Below, piece by piece: positions 17,157-26,071 of a stretch of 51,492 nt of DNA. Source of the DNA: Bryobacterales bacterium (GTDB taxonomy: Bacteria; Acidobacteriota; Terriglobia; Bryobacterales; Bryobacteraceae); assembly GCA_025350625.1 (NCBI GenBank), contig JANXXL010000127.1, forward strand, positions 1-51,492, given 5' to 3'. Numbering within the stretch: the first letter of the stretch is position 1; every line of letters starts with the position of its first letter. The position numbers and the translations under genes are program-made. The notes below the pieces were generated by a model. It had not been told where the DNA came from. It saw nothing but the letters and a program-made list of their open reading frames with translations, and ran no database searches.

Positions 17157-19543
17157 GTTTTCAGCTCTACGATGGTAGCCCCGCTGCCGCCCTCTTCGGG
17201 CGGTGCAACGTAGAATTTCTCAACATGCGGGTGGCGCGCAAGCAGTTCTGCGATGGCTTTTTTCAAAATTCCCATGCCGTGGCCGTGAATGATACGGATG
17301 CGATCCACGTCGGCGAGGGCCGCGCTATCGAGCAGCTTATCTACTTGCGCGCAGGCTTCCTCGGCGCGCTGGCCGATGAGATTAATCTCGCGGAAAGACC
17401 CATCGAAACTCGCGTCCTGACGGAAGGAAATCGGTGGACGAGCGGCGGGAGCGCCCATAGGCGGCAGCACCTCCTCCACATCGGCCGCGGCCACTTGCAT
17501 CCGCAGAAAACCAGCATCTACTTCGAGCAATCCATTGGCAAGGATGCGCCGCACGGTGGCGGGCTGGCGAATGTTCTTAAGACGCACGCGCGCGCCTTCG
17601 GTGAGCTTCAGTCGCGGCGGTTCCGACGCTCCCACGCCAGTCTTAGCTGGGGTTCTGTCGATGGCCGACTCCACCGCCTCCTGAAATTCGCGGCGTGTCT
17701 TGGCGATCTTGATGCGGGCCTTCTGGCTGAGATCGCCGATGGTTTCCTGAGCCTGTTTTTCAAATTCCGCGGAAAGTTCTGCCGCGCGGTGCTCGACTTC
17801 GCGAATCTTTGCGGCATATTTCTTCTCCCAGTTCTGTTCGAGGGACTGCTCACGGGCGGCGAGCGCGCATTCCCGGTCCGCAACTTCGCGCCGGTCCGCC
17901 TCCAGCGTATCCATGCGCTGGTGCATCTGACTCAGCAGTTGCGCGACGTCGCGTTCGGTGGTTGTCATGCGAGCGCGGGCGTCCTGAATCAGCGCGGGAT
18001 CAAGACCGAGCCGGCTGGCGATATCGAGGCCCGCGGACTTTCCCGGCGCGCCCAGGCGCAATATATAGGTGGGTTCGAGAGTAGCGTCGTCGAAGCCCAT
18101 AGAGCCGTTGCGGACGCCGGCGGTCGACGCTCCGTAAAGCTTGAGCGCCAGCAGATGCGTCGAGGCCAGGGTGAATCCACCACGCGCGCGGAAGGCATCG
18201 AGCACAGCAACGCCCAACGCGCCTCCTTCCTCCGGGTCGGTCGCACGGCCCAGCTCGTCGATCAGCACCAGCGATTCCGGGGTGGCACGTTCGAGCATCG
18301 AGCGGATCGCAACGATGTGGGCCGAGAAGGTGCTGAGACTCTCCTGAAGGGACTGATGGTCCCCGATATCCGCCAGTACTTCGTCGAACAGCGGAAATTC
18401 CGCTTCGGTAGCTGGGACGGGCAGGCCCGCGTGGGCCATCAGGGCCAACAGACCGGCGGTCTTGAGCGTCACCGTCTTGCCGCCGGTGTTGGGACCACTG
18501 ATCAGGAGCGTGCGCTGCTCGTGGTCGAGATCGAATGTAACCGGCACCACGGACTTTCGCAGTTTACGCAAGATGTCTTCGAGGAGCGGATGACGGGCCT
18601 CGCGCAGGATGAGGCGGCGGCTACTATCGGGACTGATGCGCGGCACCACGCAGCGAAAGTCATGCGCAAACTCGGCCTTCGCGAAGATCAGTTCCAGGCG
18701 TGCCAAGGTCTGGGTGGTGGACGCAATTTCGGTACCGTGCACACGCAGACGATCGGTGAACTCGCGCAGGATGCGGTGCACTTCGCGCGCTTCTTCTTCG
18801 GTGAGCCGTACTAGCTCATTGTTGAGTCCGATGGTTTCAAGCGGTTCTACAAACAGCGTGTGACCGCTGCCGCTCGCTCCATGAATCACGCCGTCGACGC
18901 GCCGCTCGCGTCCTGTCACTACCGGGACCACGAAACGATCGTTGCGGATGGTGACGAAATCTTCCTGCAGAGTGCCGTCGGCGTGATGCGCGCGCAGAAA
19001 GCGTTCGAGCGAATGCTGAATCGCCTGCCTCTGTTTTTCGATCTCGCGACGCAAGCGTCCTAGCGCGACACTGGCGTGATCCGCCAGCATGCCGCCGGGC
19101 AGGATCTTGCCGCTCAACTCACGCGCCAGCTCCCGCAGATCGGCAATCGCACCGCCGTGAGCAGCCAGTCGGGGAAACCGCTGGCCCGCCGCCGTCAGAA
19201 CTCCACGCGCTTCTGCGGCCAGATCCAGCAGCCGCGTGAGCTCGAAGATCTCCTGCGCTTCGAGCGTCGCTCCCTCGATGCGGAGCCGGGCGACCGCGCT
19301 ACCGGTGTCGGCGATATCCGCGAAGTTAACGCGAATGGCCGCGCCCCGCGTCGCGCTCTGCGGCTGCGATGCGGCTCGCAGATATTCAATTCCTTCGGCG
19401 GTTTCCGCCAGCGCGGTTTCGATGGCGCTGCGGTCGCTCGATGGCGCAATGCGCTCCAGTTCGCCCCGCCCCAGGGCGCTGCGCACGTAACGCCCAACGA
19501 GCGACCGCAACGCTTCAAACTCAAGAACGGGTTCTGAGTTCAT
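17153..19543 (-). CDS. mutS2: MutS2 endonuclease / ribosome-rescue ATPase
   Basis: 796 residues with the standard MutS2 layout: core helices, the ATPase domain with Walker A SGPNTGGKT (Lys356) and Walker B LVLIDELGRATDPEEG, a long coiled-coil clamp (about 500-620), and a C-terminal Smr domain starting INLIGQRAEE with IRIIHGHGMGILKK. MutS2 is tied to suppression of homologous recombination and, in other bacteria, to splitting collided ribosomes. It lacks the mismatch-recognition domain of MutS1, as expected. It overlaps the Nudix gene by 23 bases and yjbR by four. Confidence 0.95.
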   Translation of the reverse strand: MNSEPVLEFEALRSLVGRYVRSALGRGELERIAPSSDRSAIETALAETAEGIEYLRAASQPQSATRGAAIRVNFADIADTGSAVARLRIEGATLEAQEIFELTRLLDLAAEARGVLTAAGQRFPRLAAHGGAIADLRELARELSGKILPGGMLADHASVALGRLRREIEKQRQAIQHSLERFLRAHHADGTLQEDFVTIRNDRFVVPVVTGRERRVDGVIHGASGSGHTLFVEPLETIGLNNELVRLTEEEAREVHRILREFTDRLRVHGTEIASTTQTLARLELIFAKAEFAHDFRCVVPRISPDSSRRLILREARHPLLEDILRKLRKSVVPVTFDLDHEQRTLLISGPNTGGKTVTLKTAGLLALMAHAGLPVPATEAEFPLFDEVLADIGDHQSLQESLSTFSAHIVAIRSMLERATPESLVLIDELGRATDPEEGGALGVAVLDAFRARGGFTLASTHLLALKLYGASTAGVRNGSMGFDDATLEPTYILRLGAPGKSAGLDIASRLGLDPALIQDARARMTTTERDVAQLLSQMHQRMDTLEADRREVADRECALAAREQSLEQNWEKKYAAKIREVEHRAAELSAEFEKQAQETIGDLSQKARIKIAKTRREFQEAVESAIDRTPAKTGVGASEPPRLKLTEGARVRLKNIRQPATVRRILANGLLEVDAGFLRMQVAAADVEEVLPPMGAPAARPPISFRQDASFDGSFREINLIGQRAEEACAQVDKLLDSAALADVDRIRIIHGHGMGILKKAIAELLARHPHVEKFYVAPPEEGGSGATIVELKT

Positions 19544-19925
19544 GAGAGTACGCTCGCTCTACCGCTTCGATGGTTCCTGAAGTCACTCTGTATTCGCGCA
19601 GCTTCGCGCAGGGTACCCATTCGACCCGGCTCACATCATCGCCGGGAACGAGTTCGCCGCCTGTCACTTTGCAGACGTAATCCACCAGAACATAATGATA
19701 TTCGGCGCGACCCTCTTGGTCGCGCATAATCCGTTCGAAAATATCGAAACGGAAAACGATTTCTATCACCAGGCCCGTCTCCTCACGGACCTCGCGGCGG
19801 ACGGCGTCTTCCAGTTTTTCGCCGGTTTCAAGCAAGCCTCCGGGGATGGACCACCAGCCTTTCAGCGGCTCGCCCGCGCGCTCCACCAGCAGCGCGGAAT
19901 CGCCGTCGAAAATGATTGCGCCCAC
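19521..19925 (-). CDS. Nudix hydrolase (start codon uncertain)
   Basis: Hydrolase of nucleoside-diphosphate-linked substrates. The full Nudix box GX5EX7REUXEEXGU is present: G(LLETG)E, then REVREETGL, about residues 29-51. The only standard in-frame start is GTG 19925. However, the open frame continues upstream to 19961 with family-like residues (SRQYPEHPLLGVG). That extension could begin at an ATT (19961-19959) that overlaps the stop of the upstream gene, 9 bases after GGAG. The real protein may therefore be about 12 residues longer. Substrate is unknown. Confidence 0.88.
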   Translation of the reverse strand: MGAIIFDGDSALLVERAGEPLKGWWSIPGGLLETGEKLEDAVRREVREETGLVIEIVFRFDIFERIMRDQEGRAEYHYVLVDYVCKVTGGELVPGDDVSRVEWVPCAKLREYRVTSGTIEAVERAYSHELRTRS

Positions 19926-19956
19926 GCCCAGCAGCGGATGTTCCGGATATTGGCGG

Positions 19957-20832
19957 CTAATACGGTAACGCTCCCTTCACGCCCAGCCGGACGCGATATA
20001 CCGAAGTACGCGCGGTGATGTAAAGCGTTTGCATATCCGGATCGCCGAAGGCAATATTCGATGGCGTCTCGCCGACCGGGATTTCACCCAGCAATTTCGC
20101 TGGTCCATTATTCGACAATGCGTAAACATAGACCCGCTTCGCCGCTACGTACAGATTTCCTTTTTCATCGGTGCGCAGGCCGTCGGGGACACCGGATATT
20201 TTGTCCACCACGATGCGCTCCTTGGACGCGATTCCCTTGCCGTCAAGGTCGTACCCGCGCACGCTACGCTCATCCGAGTCTGACACGTAGAGGGTCCGCC
20301 CATTCGGCGAAAGTGCGATTCCATTGGGGCGCGTTTTCCACTTCGCCACCAACTCCAGCTCGCCTTTGGGGGTGACGTGATAAACGCCGTAGAAATCCAG
20401 TTCCCGTGTGTCCTGCTGGGCGCCGAACGCAGGGTCAGTGAAATAAACGTGACCGTCGCGACGCACCACAATATCGTTGGGAGCATTGAATCGCTTGCCC
20501 TCGAAGCGGGATGCAAGCACCTCGATTTTGCCGTTCTTTAACGTGCGGGTAACGCGGCGCTCGCGAAATTCGCAGGTGTACAGGCGGCCCTCCATGTCAT
20601 AAGCGTTGCCGATCACACCCCCGGCCCGTTCAGCGTAAACCGCATCTCCTGCGCCCGGCGTGAGTTTATGCAGTTTGTCCACCACCGTGTCGCTGAATAA
20701 CAAAAATCCTTCGTAAGACCACACCGGCCCTTCCGCAAAATGCAGGTCTTTTACCACGCGCTGGACCTCTATGTGGCTGAAGTCCTGGGCGAATACGCGG
20801 GCCGTGAACGCGAGGGCGAAGAGAACTCTCAC
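19957..20832 (-). CDS. SMP-30/gluconolactonase-type beta-propeller, exported
   Basis: 291 residues with a short signal peptide (MRVLFALAFTARVFAQ) and a six-bladed SMP-30 propeller. Typical metal-site and blade motifs are HFAEGPVWS (Glu ligand), NAPNDIVVRRDGHVYFTDP (Asn/Asp ligands), RPNGIALSPNGRTLYVSDS and GVPDGLRTDEKGNLYVA. The family hydrolyses sugar lactones and related esters. Four bases separate it from the outer-membrane-barrel gene upstream, so it is in the same transcript; whether it works with the transporter is unknown. Confidence 0.9.
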   Translation of the reverse strand: MRVLFALAFTARVFAQDFSHIEVQRVVKDLHFAEGPVWSYEGFLLFSDTVVDKLHKLTPGAGDAVYAERAGGVIGNAYDMEGRLYTCEFRERRVTRTLKNGKIEVLASRFEGKRFNAPNDIVVRRDGHVYFTDPAFGAQQDTRELDFYGVYHVTPKGELELVAKWKTRPNGIALSPNGRTLYVSDSDERSVRGYDLDGKGIASKERIVVDKISGVPDGLRTDEKGNLYVAAKRVYVYALSNNGPAKLLGEIPVGETPSNIAFGDPDMQTLYITARTSVYRVRLGVKGALPY

Positions 20833-20836
20833 CTAT

Positions 20837-22054
20837 CTAAAAACTATAGCGGACCGCGAACGTTGCATACGAATTGCGGTGGTACTGGCCCAGAAAATCC
20901 AGCATGTCGCCGCGAATCCAGGCGATGCCGGGCGTTATGCGCCAGTGCTGGCCGATGGTCTGCGAATATTCGAGGCGCACAAACGACCCTGCCGAGCGGA
21001 CCGCCGTTTCGAGCGTCAGGCTGCGGTTCACATCGATGGTGAGTGCGGCGCGGCCGACAAACGATTTCGCGAAACCGCGGTCGGGCGTAAAACTCAGCCG
21101 GTTACCGGGGCCGCCAGTGCCTGCGTAACCGCCCACCAGCGACCATTCCTTTATCTGCCGCTCCAGTTGAATGACGTAAAGGAAATAATCCTGCGCCCCC
21201 GGCGTAGTGGTGGTGAAGTAGCCAGCCTCACCTTTGACCGTTACCCACGGCAAAGGAATCGCCGCATCGGCGCCATACATGCGCATGTTGGGATAGAAGC
21301 GTTGCGCGCGTGCGGTCGACGTTGCAGGATCGAAATTGGCATCGAACAAAGGAAGATTGTTAAGCCCGTCGAAATAGGAGAGCGAGTACTCGTAACCGGA
21401 ACTATTATGATTCCATCGCAAGCCATACTGGCCGCGTCCGGGGTAGCGCGCGCCGGCGTCGACGACGGTGACACCATCCAATTCCGGGGGAAGAACCGTC
21501 CAGCGCTGATTCAGCAGCGGAGTACGGCTGGGCGTGAACCAAGGTTGGTATACGGCATCGAGCGAATCCCGCGCGCCGGCAATGGTCAACCGCACCGCGG
21601 TTACACCCAAAAAATCGCTGTCGACGACACTGCTTAAGTAATCCTTGGGCGCGAACCGGTCAGTGGGAGTAAGAATATCGGTCTTGCCCCAACGAATGAT
21701 CTGCCGCCCGAGTTGAGCCGTTATTTTGCCCTTGTGAATGGTCGCATTGAGTTCGCGCAGGGAGAGTGCCGGGCGTTGGATAGAGCGGTCATCGACGTCC
21801 AGGCGCGCATCCCGTTCCACTTGGCGGTGCGTATCGGCGCGGGCGTCGAGCGTAGTGTTCAATTTCAGCCAGGGCGCAAATTTATAGGACGCCTCCCAGC
21901 GGATCGCCGCCTGATCGACAACCCGCGCGCTATCATTCGGCGCCGTTTGAGGATAAAACAGCGCACGGTTTTCGATGTAGCCGCGCTGCTCGAAACTCGT
22001 GCCACTTTGCGGAAGGTCTTGCGCTAGCAGCGCCAGCAGCAGCAGTCCCGTCAT
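20837..22054 (-). CDS. Outer-membrane beta-barrel protein (DUF1302-like)
   Basis: 405 residues with a short signal peptide and then about 16 amphipathic strands ending in aromatic YSF, the usual barrel C-terminus. The stretch QLGRQIIRWGKTDILTPTDRF followed by APKDYL is the part I associate with DUF1302-type barrels. Many residues alternate polar/hydrophobic with tight DG/NG turns. It is the last of four genes (ATPase, permease, LolA-like, barrel) that overlap by 4-8 bases. Context suggests the outer-membrane exit or acceptor of that system. The assignment of barrel is firm; the family name is moderate. Confidence 0.75.
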   Translation of the reverse strand: MTGLLLLALLAQDLPQSGTSFEQRGYIENRALFYPQTAPNDSARVVDQAAIRWEASYKFAPWLKLNTTLDARADTHRQVERDARLDVDDRSIQRPALSLRELNATIHKGKITAQLGRQIIRWGKTDILTPTDRFAPKDYLSSVVDSDFLGVTAVRLTIAGARDSLDAVYQPWFTPSRTPLLNQRWTVLPPELDGVTVVDAGARYPGRGQYGLRWNHNSSGYEYSLSYFDGLNNLPLFDANFDPATSTARAQRFYPNMRMYGADAAIPLPWVTVKGEAGYFTTTTPGAQDYFLYVIQLERQIKEWSLVGGYAGTGGPGNRLSFTPDRGFAKSFVGRAALTIDVNRSLTLETAVRSAGSFVRLEYSQTIGQHWRITPGIAWIRGDMLDFLGQYHRNSYATFAVRYSF

Positions 22055-22785
22055 AGTCCCCGCCGCAAAGCGTCCACCGTGAAGTCCGCATCCTTCATCG
22101 GCAGGTTATATTCCAGCTTGTCGTACTTAAGCGTGGTCCGGCTCTTGCGAGGCACATCCAGGACCTCGATGGTGCGCGCCGTCCAGATGCCTTTCGCCTG
22201 CTCGAAATCGCGGTAGTCGATCGCGCGAACCAAGCCCTTCTTGTTGTACGATTCCACCCTGACGACGACGTAGTTGTCTTTCTTCACCCACAAGTAGCCG
22301 TAGGTGTATTGCGATGACTTACGCGGCGTGGATTGCAGCTTCCAGGTATCTTTTTCATCTCCGAGGTACTTGTAGTCGAATTGTGCGATGTCGCGCTCTT
22401 CCAGATCCTCGAAGCTGAAGTCGGTTCCGAAGAAGCGCGTCGAGCGGTCCTGCAGCGCGATACGTTGTTCGCGCCCGATATTAGGGCGCCACAGCCACTG
22501 GTCGCTGGCGCGATCCGGATGATTCACGATGAGAAGTCCCACGCCCTTAACTTCGGCTGGAGCGGTGAATCGCAATATGCCTTTACTGTTGCCGAAGGCG
22601 CCCAGGCGGTCGAACAGCCAGCGCTTGGTGGCGATGCGGTTGCCGTTGCCGATCACCTCCAGCGTTCCTTCGTAGTGTTGCGTCTCAGACCGCTGCCGGC
22701 GCTGGACTTCTTCCATGATCTGACGCGGTTCCTGCGCGCCAGCGACGAACGCCGTGAGTAGCAGGATCGCGATAAGCCTACTCAT
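22051..22785 (-). CDS. LolA-like outer-membrane lipoprotein-sorting protein
   Basis: 244 residues, signal peptide MSRLIAILLLTAFVAGAQ, then a half-barrel fold of the COG2834 / LolA-like group: IMEEVQRRQRSETQHYEG, SKGILRFTAPAEVKGVGLL, SDQWLWRPNIGREQRI, FFGTDFSFEDLEERD and a late AKGIWTARTIEVLDVPRKS. Proteins of this fold carry hydrophobic ligands (lipids or lipoproteins) across the periplasm. ATG 22785 overlaps the permease stop by eight bases and its own TGA overlaps the barrel ATG by four, so tight coupling is likely. Confidence 0.85.
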   Translation of the reverse strand: MSRLIAILLLTAFVAGAQEPRQIMEEVQRRQRSETQHYEGTLEVIGNGNRIATKRWLFDRLGAFGNSKGILRFTAPAEVKGVGLLIVNHPDRASDQWLWRPNIGREQRIALQDRSTRFFGTDFSFEDLEERDIAQFDYKYLGDEKDTWKLQSTPRKSSQYTYGYLWVKKDNYVVVRVESYNKKGLVRAIDYRDFEQAKGIWTARTIEVLDVPRKSRTTLKYDKLEYNLPMKDADFTVDALRRGL

Positions 22786-25318
22786 ACTCCAAAGCCTCCA
22801 CCAGGGACCCTCGCACGGCGCTCTCCGCGGGCCCCAGCGCCGCAAGAAACGCCGCCCCCAGAATCACCGGGGCTAATGCCAGCGCCGTGGTGAACGGAAA
22901 CGCATACCGGACGTCGATGCCCACCAGGTCGCGCCGCGCAATCTCGATCGCGTAGTACAACTCACCCGCTCCCAGTAGCAGGCCCAGTGCGAATCCGATG
23001 AACCCGATCGCGGCCGCCTCTATCCACACGGTGTGCCGAACCTGCCGGCGTAATCCTCCCACGGCCTGAAGCACGCCCAACTCACGCCTGCGGTCGGTGA
23101 TCGAAACCGTAAGCGCGTTTACGATGCCCAGCACGGCCACCAGCACCGCCACGGCGATCTGCACATAGGTGAGGCCGAACCACTGATCCGTCAGGCGAGT
23201 CACGTAAGCGCGGACATCTTTATTGGTGAGTACGAACAGCCGCTGCTGCCGCCCGAAGGTGTCCAGGATGCGCTGGCGGACCTCCGCCTCCTTCGCGCCG
23301 CTCGCCAGATACACGCGGAAAACGTTGACTGAATCGTCGTGCCACGCGCGTGTGTAGAGGTCGCGCGAGATCAACAGGCTGCCTTGCTGATCTGAAAAAT
23401 CGCGTACGACGCCGGCTATGGGCAGCCGCAAGGTACCGCCCGGAGCGGGGATTTCGAGGATTTCACCCAGCTTCGCGCCATGCAGACGCACAAAATTTTC
23501 GGAAGCCATTACAGCTTCGCCGCGGTCCGTGCGCCGGTACATGTCGGCCTGATCGCCTTCGACGGGAGGCAGTTTTGCGCGGCGCTCGGCCGAGGCGACG
23601 TTAAAAGCCACCAGCATCACAGGACCGCCCTTCACCGTGACGCGTACGCTGCGCACGAACTCTACTTCCGCAATGCCGGGAAGTGCGCGCAGTCCATCGC
23701 CGAGCGATGCCGGAAACACGAAGTTGCGCGCCGTAAGGTTCTGCGCCGTGGTGACGAACAAGTCGGGGTTGAGGGCGAGCCGCATCCATTCGGACAAAGA
23801 ATCATAGCTTGAACGCGCCAGGCCGCCCAGCGAAATCACCAGCGCCAGCGACAACATTAAGGCGGCTACGGTCCCCGAAGTGCGCCGCGGCCCTTGAATC
23901 AGGCTGTCTGCAGCAAGCGTCCCCTCCACTGGCAGCATCCACGCCAGCACCGGCCGAATCGCGCGCGAAAGCCATAGCGAAAGACTCGGCGCAAGTAGCA
24001 CGGCGGTGATCCCGCTCAGCAAAAAACCCGCATAGAAGATTACTGTGTTGCGGCTGAAGATCAGTGTGACACCGGACGCAACAGCGCACGCCAACGCGGC
24101 CCAACGCCGGGCCCGGCTCTCGCCTTCGCCCAGCGCCTGAGTGCGGCCCTTCTGCAATGCTTTCACGGGATCGACGGAAGCCGCCGCGCGCGCGGGAATC
24201 ACGGCCGCGAACAAACTGGTCACGATGCCCATCCCCAGCGCTCCAAGCAGCAGCATGGGATTGATCTCCAGGCCATCGGCACGCTGGGCGACTCCGTAAA
24301 CGTCCGTCAGAATGCCGCCGATATAGCCCGCCATCGCCCGCGCCAAAGCGATGCCGAACAACACGCCAAGCATCGATCCAAACGTCCCCGCGATCATGCT
24401 CTCCGCGAGGAACAGCGTGCGGATCTGTGAACGTGTCGCTCCCAGCGCGCGCAGAATTCCGATCTCGGAGCGGCGCTGCGTCACCGCAATCGCGAAGGTG
24501 TTATAGATGATGAACATTCCGATGAACAGGGCGAATATGCTGGTGATGCTCGACGCCAGCGAATAAACCCGCGAGGTCTGCTCGAACTGTTCGCCGCGCG
24601 AGCTGGGTGGGTCCACTTCGTAACCGGGACCCAAAAGAGCGCGCAACTTCGCGGCGCCTTGAGCCAGCGTTACGTCGTCTTTGAGCGTCAGGTCGATGCG
24701 GTCGAACTTCCTTCCGCGCCCGAAAAACTTCTGAGCGGCATAGATGTCCATGATGGCCAAGTCGCCGCCGAACGCGCTCGCCAGACCTCCGGGCTTCATG
24801 ATGCCGCGCACGGTGAAGACCAGATCGCCTTGCATGGTCCGCATGGGCATGCGGCTCCCGGCTTTCAGGCCGTTCTTATCCGCGAAGGACTTCGTGACAA
24901 TCAGCGAATCGGTCTGAGCCAGGAATACCAAGGGGTCGTCGACGGCATCGTCGGTGCCTTCGAGATCGTAGGTCCGCAGGCTGCGGTCGCCCAGCATGTC
25001 CACGCCGAGTATCAGCAAATTACCTTGGCTAGTCGAGACCGTCGCTTCGATCACCGGCGCCGCGGCTCGCACGTCGGGCAGGTTCTGCACCTTTTCCAGC
25101 ACCGCTTCTTCGAAACCCGGCTCTCCAGCAGTAACTTGAAGCTGGGTGGTCCCCGCAATCCTATCGATGGTTTCGCGGAAAGCTGCGGATACGCTCTGGT
25201 TCGCGGTGTGCATGCCGACGAACACGCCCACGCCGAGAACAATACCCGCCATCGTCAGCACCCAGCGCAGCAAATGTTTACGCGCGTAAGGCCAACTGAT
25301 GAGCTGCAAGAGTCTCAT
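22778..25318 (-). CDS. ABC transporter permease, duplicated FtsX domains
   Basis: 846-residue inner-membrane permease of the MacB/LolE superfamily. It has an N-terminal helix (WVLTMAGIVLGVGVFVGM), a large periplasmic domain, an FtsX block at about 270-400 with three helices, a central pair of helices, a second periplasmic domain and a second FtsX block at about 720-840. The cytosolic coupling sequences RRSEIGILRALGATRSQI and RRRELGVLQAVGGL are conserved. Such 10-helix two-FtsX permeases work as mechanotransmission devices rather than simple pores. It overlaps the ATPase gene by four bases. Confidence 0.92.
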   Translation of the reverse strand: MRLLQLISWPYARKHLLRWVLTMAGIVLGVGVFVGMHTANQSVSAAFRETIDRIAGTTQLQVTAGEPGFEEAVLEKVQNLPDVRAAAPVIEATVSTSQGNLLILGVDMLGDRSLRTYDLEGTDDAVDDPLVFLAQTDSLIVTKSFADKNGLKAGSRMPMRTMQGDLVFTVRGIMKPGGLASAFGGDLAIMDIYAAQKFFGRGRKFDRIDLTLKDDVTLAQGAAKLRALLGPGYEVDPPSSRGEQFEQTSRVYSLASSITSIFALFIGMFIIYNTFAIAVTQRRSEIGILRALGATRSQIRTLFLAESMIAGTFGSMLGVLFGIALARAMAGYIGGILTDVYGVAQRADGLEINPMLLLGALGMGIVTSLFAAVIPARAAASVDPVKALQKGRTQALGEGESRARRWAALACAVASGVTLIFSRNTVIFYAGFLLSGITAVLLAPSLSLWLSRAIRPVLAWMLPVEGTLAADSLIQGPRRTSGTVAALMLSLALVISLGGLARSSYDSLSEWMRLALNPDLFVTTAQNLTARNFVFPASLGDGLRALPGIAEVEFVRSVRVTVKGGPVMLVAFNVASAERRAKLPPVEGDQADMYRRTDRGEAVMASENFVRLHGAKLGEILEIPAPGGTLRLPIAGVVRDFSDQQGSLLISRDLYTRAWHDDSVNVFRVYLASGAKEAEVRQRILDTFGRQQRLFVLTNKDVRAYVTRLTDQWFGLTYVQIAVAVLVAVLGIVNALTVSITDRRRELGVLQAVGGLRRQVRHTVWIEAAAIGFIGFALGLLLGAGELYYAIEIARRDLVGIDVRYAFPFTTALALAPVILGAAFLAALGPAESAVRGSLVEALEYE

Positions 25319-26019
25319 GCTGGCGACGCGTCCTGATCCACAGGCTGGCGGCGGACATCGCCGACGATATTGCCGTCACGCAGGCTGATGGTGCGCGGGC
25401 AGCTTTCGGCAACCGTGAGATCGTGAGTTACGATCACCACCGTCGCGCCCAGGCGATCGTGCAAGTCATGCATCAGCTTCAGGATCTCCTTGCCGGTGTG
25501 GGTGTCGAGATTGCCGGTGGGTTCGTCACCTAAAAGGATGGGCGGGAAAATACTCAGCGCGCGGGCGATGGCTACCCTCTGGCGCTCGCCGCCGGACAGT
25601 TCATCGGGCAAGTGCTCCAGGCGCTTCGTCAGTTGCACCAACTCCAGCAGCTCCCTAGCGCGTTCGTCGATTTTCTTACGGGGCCAGCCGCGCAGATGGA
25701 GCGGCAGCGAAACATTTTCGAGACTGGTCAGCGTAGGCAGCAGATTGAAGAACTGGAAAATGAAACCGATCTTGTCGCGGCGCACCCTGGTGAGCCCGTC
25801 ATCATTGAGCGCGGATAATATTTCGCCATCGATCTCAATCTCGCCTTCACTCGGCCGGTCCAGGCCGCCTATCAAATTCAACAGCGTTGATTTCCCCGAT
25901 CCCGACGGGCCGACAATCGACACCATTTCGCCGCGCGCGATATGCAGGTCCAGCCGCTCGAGCGCCGTCACTTTACGCTTGCCTTCAAATTGTTTGGAAA
26001 CGCCGCGGAGGTGGATCAC
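25315..26019 (-). CDS. ABC transporter ATP-binding protein (LolD/MacB type)
   Basis: 234 residues with Walker A GPSGSGKST, Q-loop FIFQFFNLLPTLT, signature LSGGERQR, Walker B PPILLGDEPTGNLD and the switch His in VIVTHDL. The sequence matches the LolD/FtsE/MacB class that pairs with FtsX-type permeases. It is the first gene of the minus-strand run that continues to 16812. ATG 26019 is 52 bases from the ribA stop; ribA is on the same strand, so a longer transcript is possible. Confidence 0.94.
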   Translation of the reverse strand: MIHLRGVSKQFEGKRKVTALERLDLHIARGEMVSIVGPSGSGKSTLLNLIGGLDRPSEGEIEIDGEILSALNDDGLTRVRRDKIGFIFQFFNLLPTLTSLENVSLPLHLRGWPRKKIDERARELLELVQLTKRLEHLPDELSGGERQRVAIARALSIFPPILLGDEPTGNLDTHTGKEILKLMHDLHDRLGATVVIVTHDLTVAESCPRTISLRDGNIVGDVRRQPVDQDASPA

Positions 26020-26071
26020 TTGTTTCTATCTATCATGCCGCAGTCGGCGGCAGGACGCGAATTTCACAACC

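Noticed and set aside
17120..18814. Long open frame (564 codons) opposite mutS2
   Set aside because: It is antisense to a full-length MutS2 with all motifs. The residue mix (His/Gly/Arg/Phe-rich, no domain) is that of a GC-rich shadow frame.
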